Of a stretch of 64,000 nucleotides of DNA, positions 32,871 to 41,251 are shown piece by piece; position 1 is the stretch's first letter, and every line of letters starts with the position of its first letter. The position numbers and the translations under genes are program-made. Below the pieces are notes generated by a model. The model did not search any database. It had not been told where the DNA came from and was given only the letters and a program-made list of their open reading frames with translations. This DNA comes from Streptomyces macrolidinus (GTDB taxonomy: Bacteria > Actinomycetota > Actinomycetes > Streptomycetales > Streptomycetaceae), in contig NZ_JAMWMR010000016.1 of NCBI RefSeq assembly GCF_023887685.1, positions 1-64,000 on the forward strand. The letters are read 5' to 3'.

Positions 32871-32991
32871 GGCGTACGGCTGGAGGTCACCGACACCCGT
32901 ACCGAGCGGCTGCCCGAACCCCGACTCCGCCAAGTGCGTCTGGCCTGAGTCGCCTCCGGGCACCGACGCGAGCGGTGCGCCCAGGAGCCCT
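32871..32991 (+). pseudogene. duplicated, internally deleted fragment of the HATPase 3' region
   Basis: Bases 32871-32922 are identical to 31005-31056 inside the ATPase gene (52 of 52). After a missing stretch of about 97 bases, 32930-32991 matches 31153-31214 at roughly 85%, running past the ATPase stop. The fragment keeps the original orientation and sits just after the MFS gene. It cannot encode a functional protein. Confidence 0.85.
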
Positions 32992-33026
32992 CGGCGCCCC
33001 TGTGGCCGTCCGAGCGCAAGCCCAAG

Positions 33027-33261
33027 GCGATAGCGGCGCTGAGCCTGCCGATCGGTCACGGTGCGGCTCGACGACCTGGACAAGATTTGTGCGGTGCTGA
33101 ACTGCACCGTTGGCGATCTGCTACAAGCCGAGCCCCTGGAGGCCGCTGCCGGAGAGCGCGAAGCACTGCCCAAGGCCGTGGGAGCTGAAGGCTCGGGCGG
33201 GGGTCCCGTACGGCCGACGCCCCGTCGGCAGGGCAGCCGTCGTTCGCAGCCGCCGAACTGA
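33027..33261 (+). pseudogene. frameshifted remnant of a small XRE regulator
   Basis: From 33061 one frame reads VRLDDLDKICAVLNCTVGDL, the C-terminal half of small Cro/CI-type regulators of the YozG kind. The preceding piece AIAALSLPIGH, which would be the recognition-helix end, lies in another frame ending near 33060. No N-terminal helix-turn-helix is left. I read this as a truncated gene with a frameshift. The tail to 33261 may still be translated from GTG 33061 but would lack DNA-binding parts. Confidence 0.6.
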
Positions 33262-33264
33262 CGA

Positions 33265-33470
33265 ATGGCGGCACGATCTCGTCCTACTCAGTGCCCGGAC
33301 TGCAAGGGCTGGGGGATTCTCGGGCCGGCCACGTGCCAGGGGTGCATGGAGTGGCGGAAGAATCATCCTGAGCAGGGCGTATGTCTGCGCTGCCGTCACA
33401 CGGGACATCTCAACTCCGACCGTCTGTGCCGGGCATGCCTGCACGCTGTCCGGCTCACCTCCGGGTTGAG
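33265..33470 (+). pseudogene. zinc-ribbon N-terminal fragment of a larger accessory protein
   Basis: About 65 residues from ATG 33265 contain four CxxC pairs (C10/C13, C24/C27, C40/C43, C55/C58) in the pattern CPDCKGWG...CQGC...CLRC...LCRAC. This zinc-ribbon module begins many longer actinobacterial proteins from mobile or accessory regions. Beyond residue ~65 the frame loses similarity and runs over the XRE-cupin gene. The rest of the gene appears replaced. It could also be a small free-standing zinc protein. Confidence 0.55.
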
Positions 33471-33560
33471 CCGCTCGCCGAACATCACCGTCGCGAACTG
33501 CTCAGTTGCTGCTCGAACTCGAATTGGAAAGAGCCATGGCGTTTCGGGCAATATCAGGGT

Positions 33561-34133
33561 GTGCACAGCGCGAAGAAGGACGTTCTGGACGCGGTCGGGC
33601 CCCGGCTGCGGGAGCTGCGGCGCCGGCGTGGGATCACGCTGGCTGAGCTTGGCCAGCGGACCGGAATCAGTGAGAGCACGCTGTCTCGTCTGGAGGGCGG
33701 CAGCCGCAAGCCGACTTTGGAGCTGCTGCTTCCACTTGCCGAGGTGTACGCGGTGCCGCTCGACCACCTCGTGGGCGCGCCTCGGACGGGAGATCCGCGC
33801 ATTCACCTGCGCCCGGTGACCCGGGGCGGCATGACGTTGGTGCCGCTGAGCGATCCCGGCGGCGCCCAGGCATACAAGCTTCTCATTTCACCCGCGCCCC
33901 ACAGTGAGCCCGAGCTGCAGACCCACGATGGTTTTGAGTGGATCTATGTGCTCGCCGGACGGCTCAGGCTGCTGCTGGGCGAGCAGAGCCTGAGCCTCAA
34001 GCCGGGCGAGGCCGCGGAGTTCGACACGCACGTGCCGCACTGGATCGGCGCCGACGGCGACCAGGCGGTAGAACTTCTCATCCTGCTGGGACGCCAGGGA
34101 GAACGGGCCCACCTCCGGGTCCGCGCCACCTGA
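33561..34133 (+). CDS. XRE-cupin transcriptional regulator
   Basis: A 190-residue regulator. An N-terminal helix-turn-helix (RLRELRRRRGITLAELGQRT, then GISESTLSRLEGGSRKP) is followed by a C-terminal cupin (FEWIYVLAGRLRLLLGEQSL, then GEAAEFDTHVPHWIGADG). Such proteins sense small ligands through the cupin. GTG 33561 is the first start that yields the complete helix-turn-helix; its ribosome-binding site is poor. It converges with the thioredoxin-reductase-like gene 23 bases downstream, a pairing often seen in actinobacteria, and may regulate that gene or the sulfur genes beyond. Confidence 0.88.
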   Translation: MHSAKKDVLDAVGPRLRELRRRRGITLAELGQRTGISESTLSRLEGGSRKPTLELLLPLAEVYAVPLDHLVGAPRTGDPRIHLRPVTRGGMTLVPLSDPGGAQAYKLLISPAPHSEPELQTHDGFEWIYVLAGRLRLLLGEQSLSLKPGEAAEFDTHVPHWIGADGDQAVELLILLGRQGERAHLRVRAT

Positions 34134-34156
34134 CCCGGTTGCGGTGGTTGCGGTGC

Positions 34157-35209
34157 TCAGTTCGTGTCGGGGAGGGGGCCCAGCCCGTGTGCACGGCTGC
34201 CCAGCACCCGCCGCGAGATCTCGGCCTCCATCGCCCCGCTGAAGACTCCACCGCCCTTCGCCGCGCGAGCGGCGGCTTCCGCGTCGGCCTTCAGCAGGTC
34301 CATGTGGATCGCGGCGGCCGCGGTGGTTCCGGCTGCCGCTGCAACCGGAACCCCGGCCAGCACATCGCTGACGTTCCCCGCGGCCCACACGCCCGGCACG
34401 CCGGTGAACCCGGAGGCGTCCACCCGGAGCTGCTCCCCCAGGCCCATGGGATGTTCCTGCATCGTCACGCCCAGGTCGCGCAGAAAGCCGGCGCGTGCGA
34501 GGAACCGGGGGGCGACCACCAGTTCCTGGACCGGCACCACCTTTCCTGACGCCAGCCGCACGCCCGTCAGCCGGTCCTGGCCGTTGACCTCAAGCCCGGT
34601 TGCCGCACCGTCGACCACGCTGACGCCGAGAGCGGCCAACTGCTCCCACTGCTCGTCGGTCAGCGTCGTTCCGGTGTGCAGGAACAGTGTGACGTCCTTG
34701 GACATCTGGCGGAACAGCAGTGCCTGGTGGAAGTTGCCGAGCACCCCGATGAGCTTGTCCTGGACTTCCCAGCCGTGGCAGTACACGCAGTGCAGCACGT
34801 CCCGCCCCCACCGTTCGGCCAGCCCCGGCACGTCCGGCAGCGCATCGACCAAACCAGTGGTCACCAGCACCCTGCGGGTGCGTACGCGCTGCCCGCCCTC
34901 GGTGACGACCCAGAAACCCGCATCGTCCTGGGAGATCCCCGCGACCTGCCCCGAAACGACACGACCGCCGTACGAGGCGACTTCCTCGCGCCCGAGCCGC
35001 AGCAGCTCCAGGGGAGAGATGCCCTCGCGGCCGAGCAGGCCATGGGCCCCGGCGGCCGGGGCGTTGCGGGGCTCGCCCTTGTCGATGACCAGGACCGACC
35101 GGCGCACCCGGGCCAGATTCAAAGCCCCGGACAGGCCGGCGGTCCCGCCCCCGACCACCACAACGTCCCAGGGCTGTCCACCATCTCGTATCAACTCGAA
35201 TTCACGCAT
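34157..35209 (-). CDS. thioredoxin-reductase-like FAD/NAD(P)-dependent oxidoreductase
   Basis: A 350-residue flavoprotein. FAD-binding is shown by VVVGGGTAGLSGAL (17-30) and the C-terminal GVWAAGNVSDV. A CVYC pair stands at 141-144 (LHCVYCHGWEV), where thioredoxin reductases have CATC. It probably moves electrons between NAD(P)H and a disulfide or persulfide. ATG 35209 is preceded by GAGGG. It diverges from the rhodanese-fusion gene and converges with the XRE-cupin gene. A link to sulfur metabolism is inferred from location. Confidence 0.87.
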   Translation of the reverse strand: MREFELIRDGGQPWDVVVVGGGTAGLSGALNLARVRRSVLVIDKGEPRNAPAAGAHGLLGREGISPLELLRLGREEVASYGGRVVSGQVAGISQDDAGFWVVTEGGQRVRTRRVLVTTGLVDALPDVPGLAERWGRDVLHCVYCHGWEVQDKLIGVLGNFHQALLFRQMSKDVTLFLHTGTTLTDEQWEQLAALGVSVVDGAATGLEVNGQDRLTGVRLASGKVVPVQELVVAPRFLARAGFLRDLGVTMQEHPMGLGEQLRVDASGFTGVPGVWAAGNVSDVLAGVPVAAAAGTTAAAAIHMDLLKADAEAAARAAKGGGVFSGAMEAEISRRVLGSRAHGLGPLPDTN

Positions 35210-35330
35210 GCCCTCAGCGTGCTGACGGTGCCACGGACGCCGCAAAGGTTCATGCTGTCCTGGCAAGAACGCCCCGACGCCCCATCGCCGACGGGGGCCC
35301 CGATCGGCTCACGGCAACCGGACCACACCG

Positions 35331-35357
35331 ACCTTCTTGCCGGTCCAGCAAGAAGGT
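35331..35357. promoter_or_regulatory. 10-bp inverted repeat in the divergent sulfur-gene promoter region
   Basis: ACCTTCTTGC (35331-35340) and GCAAGAAGGT (35348-35357) are perfect complements with a 7-base spacer, midway between the divergent flavoprotein and rhodanese genes. A second small palindrome, ATTCGTTGCGAAT, lies at 35454-35466. Both are candidate operators. Confidence 0.45.
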
Positions 35358-35518
35358 TCGCTGCTTGATGACGCGGGTGTGCAGGCTGCGTCCAGTCAGT
35401 TCTGGCTCACCACCGAAAGCCGGCACCCCCCAGGGCCTGGTCGTTTTCCCGCATTCGTTGCGAATACCTCCGGCTCGGAGCGGCATGTCGGTGGTCGAAA
35501 TCCCTGAGGAAGCAGCAG

Positions 35519-36157
35519 ATGGAAAATCGCCACGTCGTGATCATTCCGATCGAGATCGACGAGGAGAAGGAGGCCTCTTATCTCGCCGCGTGGCAGGGTG
35601 CCGCGGAGGTGATGGCGGCGCAGCCCGGTTTCATTCGGACGTACATGTTCCGCACCATCGTTCCGGGGAGCAAATTCTCTCTCGTCAACGTGGCGGAATG
35701 GGAGTCCACCCGCCACTGGGAAGAGGCGATGAACGTCTGCCCGATGATGGGACAGCAGATAGCCGTCGTCCATGCCTCGAACTACGAGGCGATCCGTACG
35801 GTCCTGCCCGCGCAGGACCCGGGTGCCGGCGACGGCCGCACGCCCGCCGAGCTGTCTCCTGCCGAGGCGCATCGCCGCGCCGAGGACGGGGAACTCACGC
35901 TGGTCGACGTCCGTGAAGACGATGAATGGGCGGGGCGTCACCCGGCCGGCGCCGTCCACGTCGCGCTCGGCACGCTGGCCTCGTCGCTGTCGGATCTGCC
36001 TGACGGCCCACTGGCCTTCGTCTGCCGCACAGGCAGCCGTAGCGCGCAGGGCGGCGTGCAGGCGATCCGCGCAGGCCGGTCCTCCGTCTACAGCGTGGCA
36101 GGCGGCCTTGAGGCGTGGGAGGCGGCGGGGCTGCCGGTCGTCGTGCCTGGCCGATAG
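35519..36157 (+). CDS. antibiotic-biosynthesis-monooxygenase-like / rhodanese fusion protein
   Basis: A 212-residue fusion. Residues 1-95 look like an ABM-type ferredoxin-fold dimer (VIIPIEIDEEKEASYLAAWQ, then QPGFIRTYMF and NVAEWESTRHWEEAM). Residues ~110-212 form a rhodanese domain with the active-site loop CRTGSRS and catalytic C169. It may transfer sulfane sulfur while the ABM part binds an aromatic or small thiol substrate. ATG 35519 has GAGGAAG ahead. It heads a rightward group with the MBL-rhodanese and TauE/SafE genes. Confidence 0.88.
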   Translation: MENRHVVIIPIEIDEEKEASYLAAWQGAAEVMAAQPGFIRTYMFRTIVPGSKFSLVNVAEWESTRHWEEAMNVCPMMGQQIAVVHASNYEAIRTVLPAQDPGAGDGRTPAELSPAEAHRRAEDGELTLVDVREDDEWAGRHPAGAVHVALGTLASSLSDLPDGPLAFVCRTGSRSAQGGVQAIRAGRSSVYSVAGGLEAWEAAGLPVVVPGR

Positions 36158-36288
36158 GGCGCGGTCAACAATGCCGATCGCGTCGCAGTTGCGGTGCGTG
36201 AGGGCTGACGAAAGCAGAACCGGAACATAACCGTCGCATACCTCCGCCGGCATGAGGCCGGCCGGGTGCGCCGCCCGCTCGCATTCTT

Positions 36289-36353
36289 CGGGAAATTCAC
36301 TGCCGCCATTCCATGCGCCGATCGTTTATGTAATGGCCGACGCGAATTTCCCG
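36289..36353. promoter_or_regulatory. spaced inverted repeat upstream of the MBL-rhodanese gene
   Basis: CGGGAAATTC (36289-36298) is repeated inverted as GAATTTCCCG (36344-36353), 45 bases apart, in the 262-base gap before the next gene. It may mark a regulated second promoter. Confidence 0.4.
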
Positions 36354-36419
36354 GAGCTGCGGCGGCCCTTCAGCAAGACGGAATTACCCGGGTATGCCAT
36401 CCCGGAGAGGAGCAACACC

Positions 36420-37781
36420 ATGTTTATCGACACCCTGGAGTTCGAGGGACTGGGCAACCGTAGTTATCTGGCTGGGGGGCGGAGAGGGGCGGTCGTGGTC
36501 GATCCGCCGCGGGACGTCGATCAGGTGATCGCCCTCGCCGCCCGGCGAGGAGTGCGCATCGCCTACGTGGCGGAGACGCACGTGCACAACGACTACGTCA
36601 CCGGGGGGCTGGAGCTGGCCCGCCTCACCGGCGCCCGCTACCTCGTCCCGGCCGGCGCCCAGGTCTCCTTCACCCGCACGCCTGTCGCGGACGGGGACAT
36701 GTCCGAGGTGGACGAGGACCTGGTGCTGCGTGCGATAACCACCCCGGGCCACACCCCGCACCACACCTCCTACGTCCTGGAGGAGAAGGGACGCGCGGTG
36801 GCTGCTTTCACAGGCGGCTCGCTGCTGATCGGCTCCGTGGGACGTCCGGACCTGGTGGACCCGCGACTGACCGAGCAACTGGCCCGAGCGCAGCACGCCT
36901 CCGTCCACCGCTTGGCAGCGGCACTCGACGACGAGGTGCCGGTACTGCCCACGCACGGTTTCGGCAGCTTCTGTTCCTCCTCCCAGGCCGAGGGCGATGC
37001 GAGCACGATCGGCCAGGAACGTGCCAGCAACGACGCCTTCACCCTGGAGGCGGACGCCTTCGTCAAGCAGGTCCTGGCCGGGCTGGAGAACGTGCCCGCG
37101 TACTACACGCACATGGGCCCGGCCAACGCCGCCGGCCCCGCGCCCGTCGACCTGACCCCGCCCGAGCCCGCCGACGCCGCACAGATCGCCGAACGGCTGG
37201 CGGCGGGCGAATGGGTGGTGGACCTGCGCAACCGGGTCGCCTTCGCCGACGGTCACGTGGCCGGATCGTTCAACTTCGAGGCCACCGGCAAGCCGGCCAC
37301 CTACCTGGCCTGGCTGATCCCGTGGGGCAAGCCGGTCACCCTGCTCGGCGACACCCCGGCCCAGATCGCCGACGTGCAACGCGAGCTGACCCGGGTCGGC
37401 ATCGACCGCCCGGCCGCCGCCGCCACCGGGAATCCCGCCACCTGGGTCCGCCACGGGGAACGGCTCGTCTCCTTCCCCCGTGCCGACTTCGCCGACCTCG
37501 TCGGCGCACACGAGCGCGGCGAGGACGTGGTGGTGCTGGATGTGCGCCGCGACTCCGAACGTGCAAACGGCTTCCTCACGGGCTCCGTGCACATCCCGCT
37601 CCACGAGCTGCATAGCCGGAGCGGCGAGGTGCCGGACGGAACGGTGTGGGTGCACTGCGCCGGCGGGATGCGCGCGGCGATCGCCGCATCCCTCCTGGAG
37701 GCGACCGGACGAAAAGTCATCGCCATCGATGACGGCTTCGACGCCGCCGCCGACACGGGCCTGAGCATGACCCGGCCCTGA
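36420..37781 (+). CDS. MBL-fold / rhodanese protein of the CstB (persulfide dioxygenase) type
   Basis: A 453-residue protein. An N-terminal metallo-beta-lactamase domain carries THVHNDY (53-59) and H111. A middle rhodanese-like domain lacks its cysteine (VTLLGD), and the C-terminal rhodanese has WVHCAGGMRA with C413. The three-part layout matches S. aureus CstB, which oxidises persulfides and transfers sulfur. The carboxylate ligand segment, TGD in ETHE1 and CstB, reads TGGSLLIG here. ATG 36420 has AGGAG ahead. It lies between the ABM-rhodanese and TauE genes. Persulfide handling is likely, the exact chemistry less so. Confidence 0.9.
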   Translation: MFIDTLEFEGLGNRSYLAGGRRGAVVVDPPRDVDQVIALAARRGVRIAYVAETHVHNDYVTGGLELARLTGARYLVPAGAQVSFTRTPVADGDMSEVDEDLVLRAITTPGHTPHHTSYVLEEKGRAVAAFTGGSLLIGSVGRPDLVDPRLTEQLARAQHASVHRLAAALDDEVPVLPTHGFGSFCSSSQAEGDASTIGQERASNDAFTLEADAFVKQVLAGLENVPAYYTHMGPANAAGPAPVDLTPPEPADAAQIAERLAAGEWVVDLRNRVAFADGHVAGSFNFEATGKPATYLAWLIPWGKPVTLLGDTPAQIADVQRELTRVGIDRPAAAATGNPATWVRHGERLVSFPRADFADLVGAHERGEDVVVLDVRRDSERANGFLTGSVHIPLHELHSRSGEVPDGTVWVHCAGGMRAAIAASLLEATGRKVIAIDDGFDAAADTGLSMTRP

Positions 37782-37915
37782 CACCCCCTGCTCCACCTGC
37801 ACAGAAGGCACACGATGTTCCTCTCATGCCACGGTCCCGGCCCACTCGGCCCCAAACAGGGCCACTCGCATGTCACCGGCACCGGGCCGGTGGCCGGCGA
37901 CAGCGGGCGAATAGC

Positions 37916-38665
37916 ATGACCGTCCTGATCCTGGCCCTGACCGCAGGAACCGTCGTCGGCCTGGTGCTCGGCGCCCTCGGTGGTGGTGGCAGCGTTCTGG
38001 CGGTGCCCGCGCTGATCTACCTGCTCGGCTTCACCCCCGCCGCAGCCACCACCGCCAGCCTGATCATCGTCACCGCCACATCCCTGACCGCCCTGTACGC
38101 GCACACCCGGGCCGGGCACGTGCGGTGGAAGGCGGGAGCGGCGTTTGCAGCCGCCGGGATTCTCCCGGCGGCTGCCGCCGGAGCCGCCGCCGCCCACCTG
38201 CCCCAAACCGCTCTCACCGTCGCCTTCGCCGCCATAGCCGCCCTCTCCGCCATCAAAATGCTCCGGCCCGCCGGCACAGCCCGCCTCGAAGAGGGCGGCG
38301 TACGGCCGGGCAAGGCGGCCGGTGCCGGTGCCGCACTGGGCGCACTGACAGGGCTGCTCGGCGTGGGCGGCGGCTTTCTCGCCGTCCCCGCCCTGGTCAC
38401 CGTCCTAACCTTCGAGATGGACGCCGCGGTCGGCACCAGCCTGCTGGTCATCGCGGTCAACTCGCTGGCCTCCCTGGCCACTCGCTCGGGCACCGCTGCC
38501 TCGCTCGACTGGGCGCTGATCGGCCCGTTCATCGCTACCGCGATCCTGGGCGCCTGGTACGGCAAGCGCATCGCCGCGAAGGTCTCGGCAACCCACCTGC
38601 AGCGCATTTTCGCCATGGTCCTGCTGGCCGTGGCCGCCTTCATGCTCGTCGACGCCGTGACGTGA
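37916..38665 (+). CDS. TauE/SafE family sulfite/sulfur-compound exporter
   Basis: A 249-residue membrane protein with about eight hydrophobic segments and the family's twofold repeat: GLVLGALGGGGSVLAVPAL near the start and GLLGVGGGFLAVPALVTVL in the second half. Such permeases export sulfite, sulfoacetate or related anions. ATG 37916 fits the family. A 30-residue basic extension from 37826 is in frame but has no family support. It completes the sulfur gene set as the likely outlet for sulfite made by the upstream enzymes. Confidence 0.9.
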   Translation: MTVLILALTAGTVVGLVLGALGGGGSVLAVPALIYLLGFTPAAATTASLIIVTATSLTALYAHTRAGHVRWKAGAAFAAAGILPAAAAGAAAAHLPQTALTVAFAAIAALSAIKMLRPAGTARLEEGGVRPGKAAGAGAALGALTGLLGVGGGFLAVPALVTVLTFEMDAAVGTSLLVIAVNSLASLATRSGTAASLDWALIGPFIATAILGAWYGKRIAAKVSATHLQRIFAMVLLAVAAFMLVDAVT

Positions 38666-38940
38666 CGGCGGCTCGGCTCGCGACACCTTCGACGGCCCGC
38701 ATCCGCCCGGTATCCCCGGCCGCCACCTGCCCTCCTCTCTGGTTGGCCTCCCACGTGACGAGCATTCTCGGCACCGGGATCTCGCCGCCACAGGGGCGCG
38801 GCGGTGAGCTGCAGCGCGTACGCCGACTAGGGAAGGTGACCTGCCCGACCCTGGCCAGTACGGCCGCGGCCAGGACGCACGTGGTGCGCACCCGGCGCCC
38901 CAGATGCGGATGGATCTCCGGCCGGAGCACGTCCGCCGGG
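38666..38940. other. region between the TauE/SafE gene and a broken regulator gene
   Basis: About 275 bases with no supported gene. It may hold remains of the missing N-terminal part of the following TPR regulator, since RMDLRPEHVRRA-like coding survives near 38902-38938 in a frame that does not join the rest. Confidence 0.4.
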
Positions 38941-38944
38941 CATC

Positions 38945-39713
38945 GGGGAGCGCCTCGTCGAAGGACTGCGGGACGCCATGCTCGGCCTGGCCACCGGACC
39001 CCCGGGGCTGACACCGGACCAGCTCCCTACCGAACTCGTACGAGCCAGCAGCGACCTCGCCACCGCCCGGTACAGCAGCCTCACCAAACGGCTTCCCAGG
39101 CTGCTGCGCGCCGCTCACCAGGCATCCGGCACGGACCACTACCCGGTACTTGCGCATGGCTGCCTACTCGCCACCCGGGTCCTGATCAAACTCCACGAGC
39201 CACGACTCGGCTGGATGGCAGCCGACCGGGCCCGGCAGATCGCCCACGCCGCCGGCATCCCGCTTGCCATCGCCGAGGCCGCCCGGCAGCAAGCCGTACT
39301 GGCCCGCCAGGCCGGGTGGCACGACCAGTCCCTCAGCCTCGCTTTGGCCGCGGCCGACGACACCGCGCTTCGCGCCCTTGGGGCAGCCGGTCAGGCGCAG
39401 CGCGGACTACTCATCCAGTGCGCCGCCTACACCGGACCTCGGGGCCGCCGTCGCCGCGGCGCACGCCCTGCACCCCGCCGCGCTGCCGACGATCGAGCGC
39501 CGCGCCTTGTACTACACCGACCTGGCCACGGCACACGGGCAATGGGGCCACCGGGATGCATGTTTGGCCGCCTTGCTGGAGGCCGAGCGCTGGGCCCCGG
39601 AGGAGACCCGGTCCCGGCCGCGGGTGCGCGCGCTGGTGGGCGGACTCTTGGTGTCCGGCCGGTCGTCACTCGAACTGCGGGCGCTCGCGGCCCGGTGCGG
39701 GGCCCTGACCTGA
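38945..39713 (+). pseudogene. frameshifted C-terminal remnant of an XRE/TPR regulator
   Basis: One frame reads ERLVEGLRDAMLGLATGPPG and then LPRLLRAAHQASG, LLATRVLIKL and RQQAVLARQAGWHDQSL to about 39430. The continuation (LHPAALPTIERRALYYTDLA, GQWGHRDACLAALLEAERWA, ending VGGLLVSGRSSLELRALAAR) is in a different frame ending at 39713. Together they are the helical TPR-like part of a common Streptomyces regulator family whose N-terminal helix-turn-helix is absent here. The gene is both truncated and frameshifted near 39410-39430. Confidence 0.75.
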
Positions 39714-39735
39714 GAGGGCAGGGCCGCCAGGCCCG

Positions 39736-39780
39736 GCCCTGGCGGCGACCACCCAACAGACCTGAGCAGCGGGCCAGTTG
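39736..39780. repeat. right copy of the ~45-bp direct repeat
   Basis: GCCCTGGCGGCGACCACCCA through GGGCCAGTTG matches the end of the MFS gene at 32807-32852 in the same orientation. Here it is non-coding, between the broken regulator and the terminator next to ispG. Confidence 0.75.
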
Positions 39781-39790
39781 GCTGGAAACG

Positions 39791-39844
39791 GAGGAAGCGC
39801 CCGTCCGGGCGTCCGAAGGGACGCGTGAAGGGGGGCGCTTCCTC
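39791..39844. terminator. branched hairpin terminator after ispG
   Basis: GAGGAAGCGCCC (39791-39802) pairs with GGGCGCTTCCTC (39833-39844), and a smaller GCGTCC/GGACGC stem forms inside. It lies 60 bases past the ispG stop. Confidence 0.65.
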
Positions 39845-39903
39845 AAAGCCGTTCAGACCGCGTACGCGTACGCCTCGTGGCCGAAGGGCGTATGCGACCT
39901 CGA

Positions 39904-41061
<1,158 letters not shown>

Positions 41062-41184
41062 CTGCAGTGCAACCCCAAGTCGTGGATGGAGATTCCGGTC
41101 CGGGAAGCGGCGGCTCCCAGCGTCCGAGATTACGCCACACACGCCCTCCCCAGCGCATCACCGTCCGTAAACCCACCCATTGGG

Positions 41185-41220
41185 CGGTGGCCGGGAAGAT
41201 GGTTCTCTCCCCGGCCACCG
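41185..41220 (-). terminator. hairpin between rseP and ispG
   Basis: CGGTGGCCGGG (41185-41195) pairs with CCCGGCCACCG (41210-41220), 32 bases past the rseP stop. Confidence 0.65.
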
Positions 41221-41251
41221 GCCGTTCCGTCCCCGACGCTTCCGTGCGGGG

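Noticed and set aside
39264..39713. Intact 149-residue protein
   Set aside because: It has coherent similarity to a TPR regulator only from about residue 55 on; the rest lies in another frame, so it is better read as part of a broken gene.
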